This document shows positions 45,275-53,182 of a stretch of DNA of 64,000 nucleotides, piece by piece. Source of the stretch: CAITSH01 sp945892985 (lineage in GTDB: Bacteria > Pseudomonadota > Gammaproteobacteria > Burkholderiales > SG8-39). The stretch spans positions 1 to 64,000 of the forward strand of contig CAMDDU010000020.1 in NCBI GenBank assembly GCA_945892985.1. The letters run 5' to 3'. The stretch's first letter is position 1. Every line of letters starts with the position of its first letter. A model generated the notes under the pieces. The model saw only the letters and a program-made list of their open reading frames with translations. It was not told the DNA's origin and made no database searches. Made by a program: the position numbers and the translations under genes.

Positions 45275-46786
45275 TCAACCAACCGCGCGCAGCTTGTCGG
45301 CGGACAGCTCTTTCACCTCCAGGCGCAAGCCGACGCCCCGCCATTCGTCCATCTCCGCCTCGAAGGCGGCTGCGCTAAGCGGGTGCTCGTCCAGCCACCC
45401 TTGGGGCAGCGACAATTGATAGCCGGCGCCGGTCGCCCGGCAAATCATCGATGGCAGCGCGCGACTGCTGCGGCTGCGATAGAACAGAACCGCCGTGCGC
45501 AGGCAAAAAATCAGCCCCCAATCAACCGAATCGGGGGCCAGCCCGTCCAACTTGGCGAGCTTGCCGCGATGCGCCAACACCACCCGCGCCAGCCGGGCCT
45601 GCTCCATTTGCGAAAATCCCGGCATGTCGGCGTTGGACAGCACATAGGCAGAATGCTTGTGATAGCCGGTATGCGCAATGGAAATGCCCATCTCGTGCAG
45701 CGCCGCCGCCCAAGCCAGCAACGCGGCGTCCTCCTCGGGCACCGGTTGCACCGCGACGCCGTCGTACAATTGCCGGGCAAGTTTGCCGACGCGTTCGGCC
45801 TGCCCCGCATCGATATGGTAGCGACGTATAAACTGGCGCACCGTCACCTCGCGCATGTCCTGGCTCTGGAAGCGTCCGACCATGTCGTAGAGCACGCCCT
45901 GGCGCAGCGCACCGTCGGAAATAGTCATGCGCTCTATGCCCAGCTCGGAAAAAACCGCCCACATGATGGCGCAACCCCCGGCGAGCATCTCGCCGCGGTC
46001 TCCCCGCACACCCGCAATGTCGATACGGCTGACATCACCCGCCCGGATAAGCGCGGCGCGAAGTTTGTCCAGCCCGTCAAGGGTGATGCCCTGGCCCGAC
46101 CAGCCATTGGCCTGCAAAATGCCCGCAAGCGACTTCGCCGTTCCCGACGAACCGATCGCTTCGTTCCAGCCCAGCTTCCGATAGGGCTCCACCAGGGTTT
46201 GCACCTCGATGCGCGCCGCCAGCTCCGCCTGTTTGAAGCCCTGCTTGTCAATGCGCCCGTCGGGGAAAAATTTCAGGCTCGCGCTGACACAACCGATATG
46301 CAGACTTTCCATCAGCAAGGGTTGCAGTGCCGAACCGATGATGCATTCGGTTGACCCCCCGCCTATGTCCACCACCAGCCGTTTTTCATCCGGCTCGCGC
46401 CCGGCACTAAGGGTGTGCGCGACACCGATGTAAATCAGCCGCGCTTCCTCGCGCCCGAAAATGACCTCGATTGGAAAGCCCAACACCGCTTCGGCCTCAG
46501 CGAGGAACTGCGGCGCGTTCTTGGCCACCCGCAGCGCGTTGGTTCCCACCACGCGCACGGCGCCCTTGGGAAACCCGCGCAAACGCTCCCCAAACCGGGC
46601 GAGCGCCTCAAGTGCTCGCAGCTGCGTAGCACGATCTATGCGCTTATCACGCGTCAGGCCGGCGCCAAGACGCACCGGCTCGCGCAACGAATCAAGCGGG
46701 TAAATCTGCTCGTCGACAACCCGCCCGATTTGCAGGTGGAAGCTGTTGGAACCCAGATCGACCGCGGCCAGAGAATCGTATTTCAT
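45275..46786 (-). CDS. ppx: Exopolyphosphatase (Ppx/GppA family)
   Basis: Ppx removes terminal phosphates from polyphosphate. The 503-residue product has an actin-like ASKHA fold: AAVDLGSNSFHLQIGR near the N-terminus and VVDIGGGSTECIIG near 145, with a C-terminal HD-like domain from about 310 (AALLAWAAALHEMGISIAH). GppA (pppGpp hydrolysis) is an alternative but the neighbourhood with phoU and ppk1 favours polyphosphate. About 118 bp separate it from the upstream phoU. Confidence 0.9.
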   Translation of the reverse strand: MKYDSLAAVDLGSNSFHLQIGRVVDEQIYPLDSLREPVRLGAGLTRDKRIDRATQLRALEALARFGERLRGFPKGAVRVVGTNALRVAKNAPQFLAEAEAVLGFPIEVIFGREEARLIYIGVAHTLSAGREPDEKRLVVDIGGGSTECIIGSALQPLLMESLHIGCVSASLKFFPDGRIDKQGFKQAELAARIEVQTLVEPYRKLGWNEAIGSSGTAKSLAGILQANGWSGQGITLDGLDKLRAALIRAGDVSRIDIAGVRGDRGEMLAGGCAIMWAVFSELGIERMTISDGALRQGVLYDMVGRFQSQDMREVTVRQFIRRYHIDAGQAERVGKLARQLYDGVAVQPVPEEDAALLAWAAALHEMGISIAHTGYHKHSAYVLSNADMPGFSQMEQARLARVVLAHRGKLAKLDGLAPDSVDWGLIFCLRTAVLFYRSRSSRALPSMICRATGAGYQLSLPQGWLDEHPLSAAAFEAEMDEWRGVGLRLEVKELSADKLRAVG

Positions 46787-46904
46787 CGTTCATCAGTTGG
46801 GGAAAGACGTGACCACCATAGCACCGCGAACAGGGCACCGCAAATCCCTGCGGGCGCAAAGCGCCAAAGCCGCCGCCGCGACAACGCGGCAATGCCGCAG
46901 CGGT

Positions 46905-47630
46905 TCAGCCCTTCGCGACCCGCTCGATCTCCTCGATCGATACGTGGCGCACGTCCTTGCCCTTGATCAAATAGATCACGGACTCGGAGATATTCTTCGC
47001 ATGATCGCCGATGCGCTCCAGCGACTTGGCGATAAAAATCACGTCGAGCGACGCCGAAATGGTGCGCGGATCCTCGATCATGAAGGTCAGTAACTGCCGC
47101 AAAATTCCCTGAAACAAGGCGTCCACCTCCTCGTCGCGGCGGACATTTTCCGGCGCCGACTCCACATCAAGGCGCGCAAACGAGTCAAGCGCATGACGCA
47201 GCATTTCCGTGACCAGAACAGAAATGTGCTTCAGTTGCGCGTGCCGGGATGCGGAAAACCGCGTCGAATTCAGCACCCCCCTACCGAACAAGGCGATTTT
47301 CTTCGCCTCATCGCCGACACGCTCCAGGTCGGTGATCATCTTAAACGCCATCATCACAAACCTGAGATCGACCGCGGCCGGTGCGCGCCGTGCGATAACG
47401 TTGGTGCATTGTTCGGCGATCTCGCGCTCGAGACGGTTTATGCGCTGGTCATCCTGGATGATCCGATCAAAGAGTTGCAAGTCGTTACGCCGCAACGCCT
47501 CTATGGCAGCGATAATCTGCCGCTCCGCCAGTCCGCCCATGCTTAGAATCTGGCGACGTATGTGCTCGAGGTCGGCATCAAACTGCTTGGAAATGTGCTG
47601 CGTCTGCTCCAAAAGTGGTGCCCCAGTCAA
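46905..47630 (-). CDS. phoU: Phosphate signalling protein PhoU
   Basis: PhoU links the Pst transporter to the PhoR sensor and represses the Pho regulon. The 241-residue all-helical protein has the two three-helix-bundle repeats, with acidic metal-site stretches (RVGDEAKKIALFGRG and RIGDHAKNISESV). It is separated from pstSCAB by 16 kb and is divergent from ppk1. A Pho-box-like element lies 55-72 bp upstream of its start. Confidence 0.95.
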   Translation of the reverse strand: MTGAPLLEQTQHISKQFDADLEHIRRQILSMGGLAERQIIAAIEALRRNDLQLFDRIIQDDQRINRLEREIAEQCTNVIARRAPAAVDLRFVMMAFKMITDLERVGDEAKKIALFGRGVLNSTRFSASRHAQLKHISVLVTEMLRHALDSFARLDVESAPENVRRDEEVDALFQGILRQLLTFMIEDPRTISASLDVIFIAKSLERIGDHAKNISESVIYLIKGKDVRHVSIEEIERVAKG

Positions 47631-47684
47631 TGTTTAGTGTTGGATGATCAATATTTGATCTGGCGCAAAGCCTAATCCTCTTAT

Positions 47685-47702
47685 GTGACAGTAGTATTTA
47701 AG
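47685..47702 (-). promoter_or_regulatory. Candidate Pho box upstream of phoU
   Basis: On the minus strand: CTTAAAT-ACTA-CTGTCAC. Ten of 14 heptamer bases fit the Pho consensus, and the proximal heptamer is identical to that of pstS at almost the same distance from the ATG (55 against 60 bp). The site lies in the phoU/ppk1 divergent gap. Confidence 0.5.
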
Positions 47703-47754
47703 CTGCTATTCAATTTGTAATATTTTCGCAACAATCGGACGGTAAAATTTTTCA

Positions 47755-49854
47755 ATGATGCCCGCCCGCCCCCCAGCCTCCCCGAAATCTCCAGGCGTGC
47801 GCTTCCTCAACCGCGAATTGAGCCTGCTCGCCTTCAACCGCCGTGTTCTCGCCCAGGCGGAGGATGCGCGCATGCCCTTGCTCGAGCGACTGCGCTTTTT
47901 GTCCATCGTCTCCTCCAACCTGGACGAGTTTTTCGAGATCCGTGTCGCCGGCTTGAAAGAACAAATCAAACTGGGCAAAGAGATGGCCGGACTTGACCGG
48001 CGCCCCGCCAGCGAGGTCTTTGCCGCGGTCAGCGCACAGGCGCGCAGCCTGGTCATCCGACAATATGAGTTGCTGAACAAGCAAATCCTTCCGGCGCTTG
48101 CCGGCAAGGGCATACGCTTCCTGCGCGAAGAAGATTGGACGCGCGAGCAGCGCGCCTGGTTGAACGGCTATTTCGTTCATGACATGATGCCCCTGTTGAC
48201 GCCCATCGGACTGGATCCGTCGCATCCGTTCCCGCGCGTGCTCAACAAGTCACTCAATTTCGTCGTGCAACTGGATGGACGGGACGCCTTCGGGCGCAAC
48301 TCAGGCATCGCCATCGTGCAGGCACCACGCCTGCTGCCGCGCGTGATCGAGTTGCCGGCGAAACTGGCCGGCGGCCGTTACGGCTTCGTGCTGCTGACCT
48401 CGATTTTGCAGGCCTTCGTCGCGGCGCTGTTTGAGGGCATGACCGTGCTCGGCTCCTATTCTTTTCGCGTCACGCGCAACAGCGACCTTTTTGTCGAGGA
48501 AGAGGAAATAAAGGATTTGCGCGCCGCGCTGCAGGGTGAGTTGCCGCAACGCCACTTTGGCGACGCCGTGCGCCTCGAAATAACCGAAGGCTGTCCGCCC
48601 GCACTGGAGAACCTGCTGCAACAGGAGTTCGCCCTGGCCGATGACGATATCTACCGCGTCAACGGCCCGGTTAATCTGGTGCGGCTGATGCAGGTACCCG
48701 ACCTGGTTGAACGCCCGGAATTGAAATTCACCAGCTTCTATCCGGGCGTGCCCAAAGCCGTGGGAAAACGCGCCGATTTTTTCAAAAGCATACGCAAAAA
48801 CGACATTCTGCTGCATCACCCCTACCAGTCCTTCAATCCGGTCATCCAGTTCCTTGAGCAAGCAGCCGACGATCCGGACGTGGTGGCCATCAAGCAAACC
48901 GTGTATCGCACCGGCACCGACTCGGTGCTGATGCAATACCTCATCGAAGCGGCGCGACGCGGCAAGGAAGTCACGGTGGTTGTCGAACTGCTCGCGCGCT
49001 TCGACGAAGAAACCAACCTGAATTGGGCGGCAAAACTCGAGGAGGTCGGCGCCCACGTGGTCTACGGCGTTGTCGGCTACAAGACCCACGCAAAAATGCT
49101 GCTACTGGTGCGCCGGGAAGAGGGCAAGCTGCGCCGCTACGCGCACCTGTCGACCGGCAATTACCACCCACGCACCGCCAAGCTCTATACAGACTTCGGC
49201 CTGTTCACCGCCAACGAGCAAATCTGCACCGACGTGAACGAGGTGTTCAAGCAACTGACCGGCCTTGGCAAAGGCAGCAAGCTCAACCACCTGTGGACCT
49301 CGCCTTTCAGCCTGCACGCCAACATCATGCAGGCCATCCACCACGAAATAAAACTGGCCAAGGCCGGCAAACCGGCGCAAATCATTGCCAAGATGAACTC
49401 GCTGGTCGAGCCCCTGGTGGTGGAGGCGCTCTATGCCGCCTCGCAGGCCGGCGTCAAGATCGACTTGATTGTGCGCGGCATGTGCACGCTACGTCCGGGC
49501 GTGCCGGGCATGTCGGAGAACATCCGCGTGCGCTCCATTATCGGGCGCCTGCTCGAACATCACCGGATTTTTTATTTCCGCAACGACGGCCAGGAAGATG
49601 TTTTCCTTTCCAGCGCGGACTGGATGGAACGTAATTTTTTCCGGCGCATCGAAACCTGCATTCCCATCCTGGACAAGCGACTCAAGGCGCGCGTGATCAA
49701 GGAAGGACTTCGCACTTACCTCGCCGACAACGTCCAGTCCTGGGAAATGAATGCCGACGGCGAATACGACCGTAAAACCAGCCGCGGCGGCATTCGTCGT
49801 TCTGCACAAGCGCAATTAATCGAGCTTCTGGCGAGTCCGGCAAAACCCGCCTGA
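47755..49854 (+). CDS. ppk1: Polyphosphate kinase PPK1
   Basis: PPK1 polymerises the terminal phosphate of ATP into polyphosphate. The 699-residue protein has the N-terminal RFLNRELSLLAFNRRVL domain and two PLD-like catalytic domains. The phospho-accepting histidine is His445 in GYKTHAKMLLL; the second active-site histidines are at 602-603 (EHHRIFYF), followed by SADWMERNF. It is divergent from phoU. Confidence 0.96.
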   Translation: MMPARPPASPKSPGVRFLNRELSLLAFNRRVLAQAEDARMPLLERLRFLSIVSSNLDEFFEIRVAGLKEQIKLGKEMAGLDRRPASEVFAAVSAQARSLVIRQYELLNKQILPALAGKGIRFLREEDWTREQRAWLNGYFVHDMMPLLTPIGLDPSHPFPRVLNKSLNFVVQLDGRDAFGRNSGIAIVQAPRLLPRVIELPAKLAGGRYGFVLLTSILQAFVAALFEGMTVLGSYSFRVTRNSDLFVEEEEIKDLRAALQGELPQRHFGDAVRLEITEGCPPALENLLQQEFALADDDIYRVNGPVNLVRLMQVPDLVERPELKFTSFYPGVPKAVGKRADFFKSIRKNDILLHHPYQSFNPVIQFLEQAADDPDVVAIKQTVYRTGTDSVLMQYLIEAARRGKEVTVVVELLARFDEETNLNWAAKLEEVGAHVVYGVVGYKTHAKMLLLVRREEGKLRRYAHLSTGNYHPRTAKLYTDFGLFTANEQICTDVNEVFKQLTGLGKGSKLNHLWTSPFSLHANIMQAIHHEIKLAKAGKPAQIIAKMNSLVEPLVVEALYAASQAGVKIDLIVRGMCTLRPGVPGMSENIRVRSIIGRLLEHHRIFYFRNDGQEDVFLSSADWMERNFFRRIETCIPILDKRLKARVIKEGLRTYLADNVQSWEMNADGEYDRKTSRGGIRRSAQAQLIELLASPAKPA

Positions 49855-49938
49855 GCGAGGCCGGACGCACGTCGCAATCCGGATCGCGCCAGCATGGGTG
49901 CCCGCGATATCAATCGCTCGGCAACACGGCTCACCGAA

Positions 49939-50742
49939 TCAAGCAGCCAGCTCTTCTGCCGCGGTGGCCGAAACCGAATCATCCAGCAGCGCTTCAGCCT
50001 CGCCCATGCTGTCGTTCCAGTGCACCAATTCCAGCCGCCCGTCCCGATGCTCGACAATAGCCGTGCAACTATCGACCCAATCGCCGCAGTTGATATAAGT
50101 CACGCCGCCCATATCCTTGATCACCGCGCTGTGGATATGGCCGCAAACAACGCCGTCCAGACCCATCTTCCGAACATGATGCGCCACCGAGTCTTCGTAG
50201 CCATAAATGAAATCGAGCGCACCCTTTACCTTGCGCTTGGCAAAACCGGCAAGCGACCAATAACCTGATCGGTGCAGTTTTCGCCGCGTCCAGGACAACA
50301 GCGCATTGATCCTGAGCAGCAACGAATAGGCGATATCACCGAGCACGGCAACCCAGCGGTGGTGGCGCGTGACCTGGTCGAATTCATCGCCATGCATCAA
50401 CAACAGGCGTTTGCCGTCCGCCGTCGTGTGAAGCACATCCCGCGCCACCTCAATGTCGCCAAAACGGGTTCCGATGTATTCGCGTAACGCCTCATCGTGA
50501 TTGCCCGGAACAAATACAACCTTCGTTCCGTGCCGTGCGCGCTTGAGCATTTTCTGGATGAATGTATTGTGCTCCGCAGGCCAGTAAATCGTGCGTCCCA
50601 ATGACCAGAAATCGATGATGTCACCCAACAGATACACATACTCGGCATCGTAGTTGCGCAAAAATGAAAGCAATTGCCCGGCCTGACAGGCGCGCGTGCC
50701 CAGATGAATATCCGAAAGAAAGATGGTCCGGACTTGGGGCAT
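49939..50742 (-). CDS. plcP: PlcP-like phospholipase C metallophosphoesterase
   Basis: The 267-residue calcineurin-type metallophosphoesterase has all metal motifs: SDIHLG (Asp11, His13), GDIID (Asp41, Asp44), GNHDE (81-84), HGDEFD (117-122) and GHIHS (201-205). As I remember them, the closest proteins are PlcP (SMc00171 of Sinorhizobium meliloti), which cleaves phosphatidylcholine and related phospholipids to diacylglycerol under phosphate starvation; features such as YWSLAGFAKRKVKGA and INCGDWVDSCTAVVEH-like ends agree. Automatic pipelines usually label such proteins UDP-2,3-diacylglucosamine diphosphatase (LpxH). It starts 2 bp after btaB, so its product diacylglycerol would feed BtaA. No signal peptide is seen. 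LpxH-like activity cannot be excluded by eye. Confidence 0.75.
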   Translation of the reverse strand: MPQVRTIFLSDIHLGTRACQAGQLLSFLRNYDAEYVYLLGDIIDFWSLGRTIYWPAEHNTFIQKMLKRARHGTKVVFVPGNHDEALREYIGTRFGDIEVARDVLHTTADGKRLLLMHGDEFDQVTRHHRWVAVLGDIAYSLLLRINALLSWTRRKLHRSGYWSLAGFAKRKVKGALDFIYGYEDSVAHHVRKMGLDGVVCGHIHSAVIKDMGGVTYINCGDWVDSCTAIVEHRDGRLELVHWNDSMGEAEALLDDSVSATAAEELAA

Positions 50743-50744
50743 GC

Positions 50745-51476
50745 CTAGCTCTGGCGCTTTCTGCCAATGAACAGGTAATAGGGCGCGCGCAGACCGGGCA
50801 GAAACGGTATCCGCCCCATGCGCTCATCGCACCAGACTGCGTCAGTTTCCTCGCACAGGTGCTCCAAGTGCAGCGCATTGAGATGTACCCCGTCATGCGC
50901 GAACCAGCGCGGCCACAGGGCGCGGGCGAGCGCGCCATGGTGCGCGCGACCATCAAGCGGCGTCTTTCCGGAAACATAAAAATCGACCACGCCGATGAGG
51001 CCACCCGGGCGCAACATCGCAATGGCATTGGTCAGCGTGGCGCGCCAATCGGGCATCATCGTCAGCGCATAGGACAGGATCACGCGGTCCGCGCTCTGCG
51101 ACGGACGGTAGAGCGCCGCATCCGCCTCGACCGTGTGCGCAACATCCGGCCAGCGGGCACAGCGCAGCTTGGCCTGCTCGAGCAGCGCCGGGCATAAATC
51201 GACGACTTCGAAGCGTGATAATGAAAACATGCGCGACCCGAGGAATTCAAGGTTGCTGCCGGTTCCCCCGCCCAGCTCGATAACCGTGCTTCCCGGCGGT
51301 GGCGCCAGCCTTTCGACCAACTCTCGCCTGCCATGCAGCAGCCGGTCGCGGAACGCGTCGTAGTGCGCCGCCTGGGGGCGGTAAAATCGCTCCAGGCGCT
51401 CGGCGTGCGTTCCGCCCCCGGACTGTCCGCGGAAAAACTGCCAGAGAATGCGCGCATCGCGCGCCAGAGCGCTCAT
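50745..51476 (-). CDS. btaB: BtaB-like betaine-lipid N-methyltransferase
   Basis: The 243-residue class I SAM methyltransferase has motif I IELGGGTGSNLEFLG (66-80), DLCPALLEQA, and a C-terminus that closely recalls BtaB (LRPGGLIGVVDFYVS, PRWFAHDGVHL, LPGLRAPYYLFIGRK). BtaB trimethylates diacylglyceryl-homoserine to the betaine lipid DGTS. Its ATG overlaps the btaA stop by 4 bp, and plcP follows 2 bp after its stop. The fragment between motifs has no membrane segment; it would act at the membrane surface. Confidence 0.82.
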   Translation of the reverse strand: MSALARDARILWQFFRGQSGGGTHAERLERFYRPQAAHYDAFRDRLLHGRRELVERLAPPPGSTVIELGGGTGSNLEFLGSRMFSLSRFEVVDLCPALLEQAKLRCARWPDVAHTVEADAALYRPSQSADRVILSYALTMMPDWRATLTNAIAMLRPGGLIGVVDFYVSGKTPLDGRAHHGALARALWPRWFAHDGVHLNALHLEHLCEETDAVWCDERMGRIPFLPGLRAPYYLFIGRKRQS

Positions 51477-52675
51477 GCACGCACATCCGCAATGTGAAAC
51501 CCGGCGTAGGTATGCACCCGGTCTAGCGGCTGCAGCGCGCGCGCCAGGCCATCGCGAAAATCAAGCACGTCACGCAGCCGTCGTCCGCCTGAAAGACGCA
51601 AGGCCTCGATGTAGGCCGGCTGCATGTGCGCGCTGCGAAAAATAACGCGCGCCGTAGCCGTCGCCTTTTCCAGGATGGCCTGCCATTCCTCGGCGAGCGC
51701 CTCGGGGTGGTAGGAGCTCATCCAGTCCATATGATCGAGCAGGACGAACTTTGAAATCCGCTCATCCGTTTGCTGAAGAAACGCTGTGACGGTGCTCGTA
51801 TGCACCTCGATACGAGCGGCCAGACCTCCCTTGAGCGCGGAAAAATTCTCCGGTTTCAGATACTCCGGGCAACAATCCGGGCGGTAATGCCCGCGCAGGT
51901 ATAGCGCCCAGAAATAGTTTTCCCGGACCGGCAGGTTTCGGAACACATATTCGATGGACTCCCGGATAAAACCGGAAACACCGTCCTCGTGCTGGCGCTG
52001 CACCTCCTTGCGTTGCGGATGCGGTACGCCGAGCAAACTCAGGGTGAGCTGGCGCGACAGGGCCCAATTCATGCCCCGTGTCCACATCAAAGGCTGTACC
52101 CGGCGGTCATAAATATCCTGTTGCTCCGATAAGCTCCGGGACTCGAGCAAGGAATGCACCGCCAGGCGCAGCTCGGGCCGCAAATCGAGGTAGGCGCGAA
52201 ACCCGCGCGCAACAATCCCGGCAAGCCCGTAAAAATAAAAACTGTCACGCGCCGCCGTCCCGCAAAACCAATGTGCACGACCATCCCACCAGGATTGGGC
52301 GAACGGTGACAGCTCGTCACGCAGCAATTCACGATAGATGTGCGCGAACCGGCTATGGTGCCCATCGCCAAATAGCATGAAAAAGTCTTCAAATTCGAGC
52401 CGCTTTATCGCCGCCAGCTTCAACTCCAGCAAGGCCGACTGGCGCGGGTTGGCATCCACGGCGTGAACACGCGCAGGCCCCGCCAGGGCGTAATCGAGCG
52501 CGTTGCAACCGGCGCTTGTGATGACCAACACACGGTCATCCGCGGCAAGATTGAGCGCACGGCGGTCGACGGACGGGTCTTCCCAGCAGGTGTTGTAAAC
52601 AAGCGATCGGGATGTGAGCGCATTGAATATTTTCTGATCAATGCGATCAACCAGACTTTGACTCCTTCTCAGCAT
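51473..52675 (-). CDS. btaA: BtaA-like SAM:diacylglycerol 3-amino-3-carboxypropyl transferase
   Basis: BtaA transfers the 3-amino-3-carboxypropyl group of SAM to diacylglycerol, the first step to DGTS, a phosphorus-free betaine lipid. The 400-residue DUF3419 protein has the family N-terminus YNTCWEDPSVDRRAL (27-41), the SAM site VLVITSAGCNALDYAL (49-64), AVDANPRQSALLELKLAAI and the late motif LLDHMDW. ATG at 52675 (MLRRSQSLVDRID) leads straight into the conserved region; the open frame extends 109 codons upstream but that part is not BtaA-like. Stop overlaps btaB by 4 bp. A Pho-box-like site lies 180-197 bp upstream. Confidence 0.83.
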   Translation of the reverse strand: MLRRSQSLVDRIDQKIFNALTSRSLVYNTCWEDPSVDRRALNLAADDRVLVITSAGCNALDYALAGPARVHAVDANPRQSALLELKLAAIKRLEFEDFFMLFGDGHHSRFAHIYRELLRDELSPFAQSWWDGRAHWFCGTAARDSFYFYGLAGIVARGFRAYLDLRPELRLAVHSLLESRSLSEQQDIYDRRVQPLMWTRGMNWALSRQLTLSLLGVPHPQRKEVQRQHEDGVSGFIRESIEYVFRNLPVRENYFWALYLRGHYRPDCCPEYLKPENFSALKGGLAARIEVHTSTVTAFLQQTDERISKFVLLDHMDWMSSYHPEALAEEWQAILEKATATARVIFRSAHMQPAYIEALRLSGGRRLRDVLDFRDGLARALQPLDRVHTYAGFHIADVRA

Positions 52676-52830
52676 AGGCACCCTGAAAACGGCCGCACCG
52701 CCATAGCGAGCACGGAGAAGACGCCGCAACCGGCCCTCGCGCGGAAACGCCTGCGCGTGGCCGACTCCTGCAACGGCCGGACAACTGCCTCGGCGGCGTG
52801 GTGGCGAAAATTGTCTGTGAGGTAAAACAT
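52669..52830 (-). CDS. Possible small leader ORF overlapping btaA start
   Basis: A 53-codon frame starts with ATG (MFYLTDNFRHHAAEAVV) 25 bp after the candidate Pho box and ends with a TGA that overlaps the btaA ATG (ATGCTGA). The position would allow translational coupling. It matches no family I know, is Arg/Ala-rich and has only a weak ribosome site, so it may be chance. Confidence 0.25.
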   Translation of the reverse strand: MFYLTDNFRHHAAEAVVRPLQESATRRRFRARAGCGVFSVLAMAVRPFSGCLC

Positions 52831-53182
52831 TCCGAGCGAGGATGCCCGCCGATTGTGACGAGGGCATGACGCAGCGGTTTTTGTTTTGTGACCCCGCCCT
52901 GCCTGAGACACGCCTACGCTGACATCGGCCAGATCGAAGCAGCTCCTTAATATTCTGCGAATAATCAAAAACAACGCCCTCTTCCCGGACGCCATCAGGC
53001 AACTAAGCAAGGGCTTGATATAGTCAAAGCGCAGCTTGAACGGCTACTCCAATGCTTCTGCGCGCAGGCTTGCCTTATCCGTCGTCAACAGCAAAAATAT
53101 CGTCAGGGAATGTTTGCGCCAGATCAAGCCTCGGTCTGCCGTTCCTTGCAGTATTCTGGGAACAGTTAAGAAGGAGGAAAGC
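52676..53182. other. 507-bp divergent gap between btaA and pap
   Basis: Holds the promoters of btaA-btaB-plcP (minus) and pap (plus). Beside the candidate Pho box and the small leader ORF I see no further gene. A TGTCA half site also occurs at 52920-52924 without a properly spaced partner. Confidence 0.6.
52855..52872 (-). promoter_or_regulatory. Candidate Pho box upstream of btaA
   Basis: On the minus strand: GCGTCAT-GCCC-TCGTCAC. Nine of 14 heptamer bases agree with the consensus, and both GTCA cores have the exact 11-bp spacing seen in the pstS box. It implies a leader of over 100 nt before btaA. Confidence 0.45.

Noticed and set aside
52919..52940. A further Pho box near the TGTCA at 52920
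   Set aside because: The partner half site is at 13 bp and poor; spacing does not fit.
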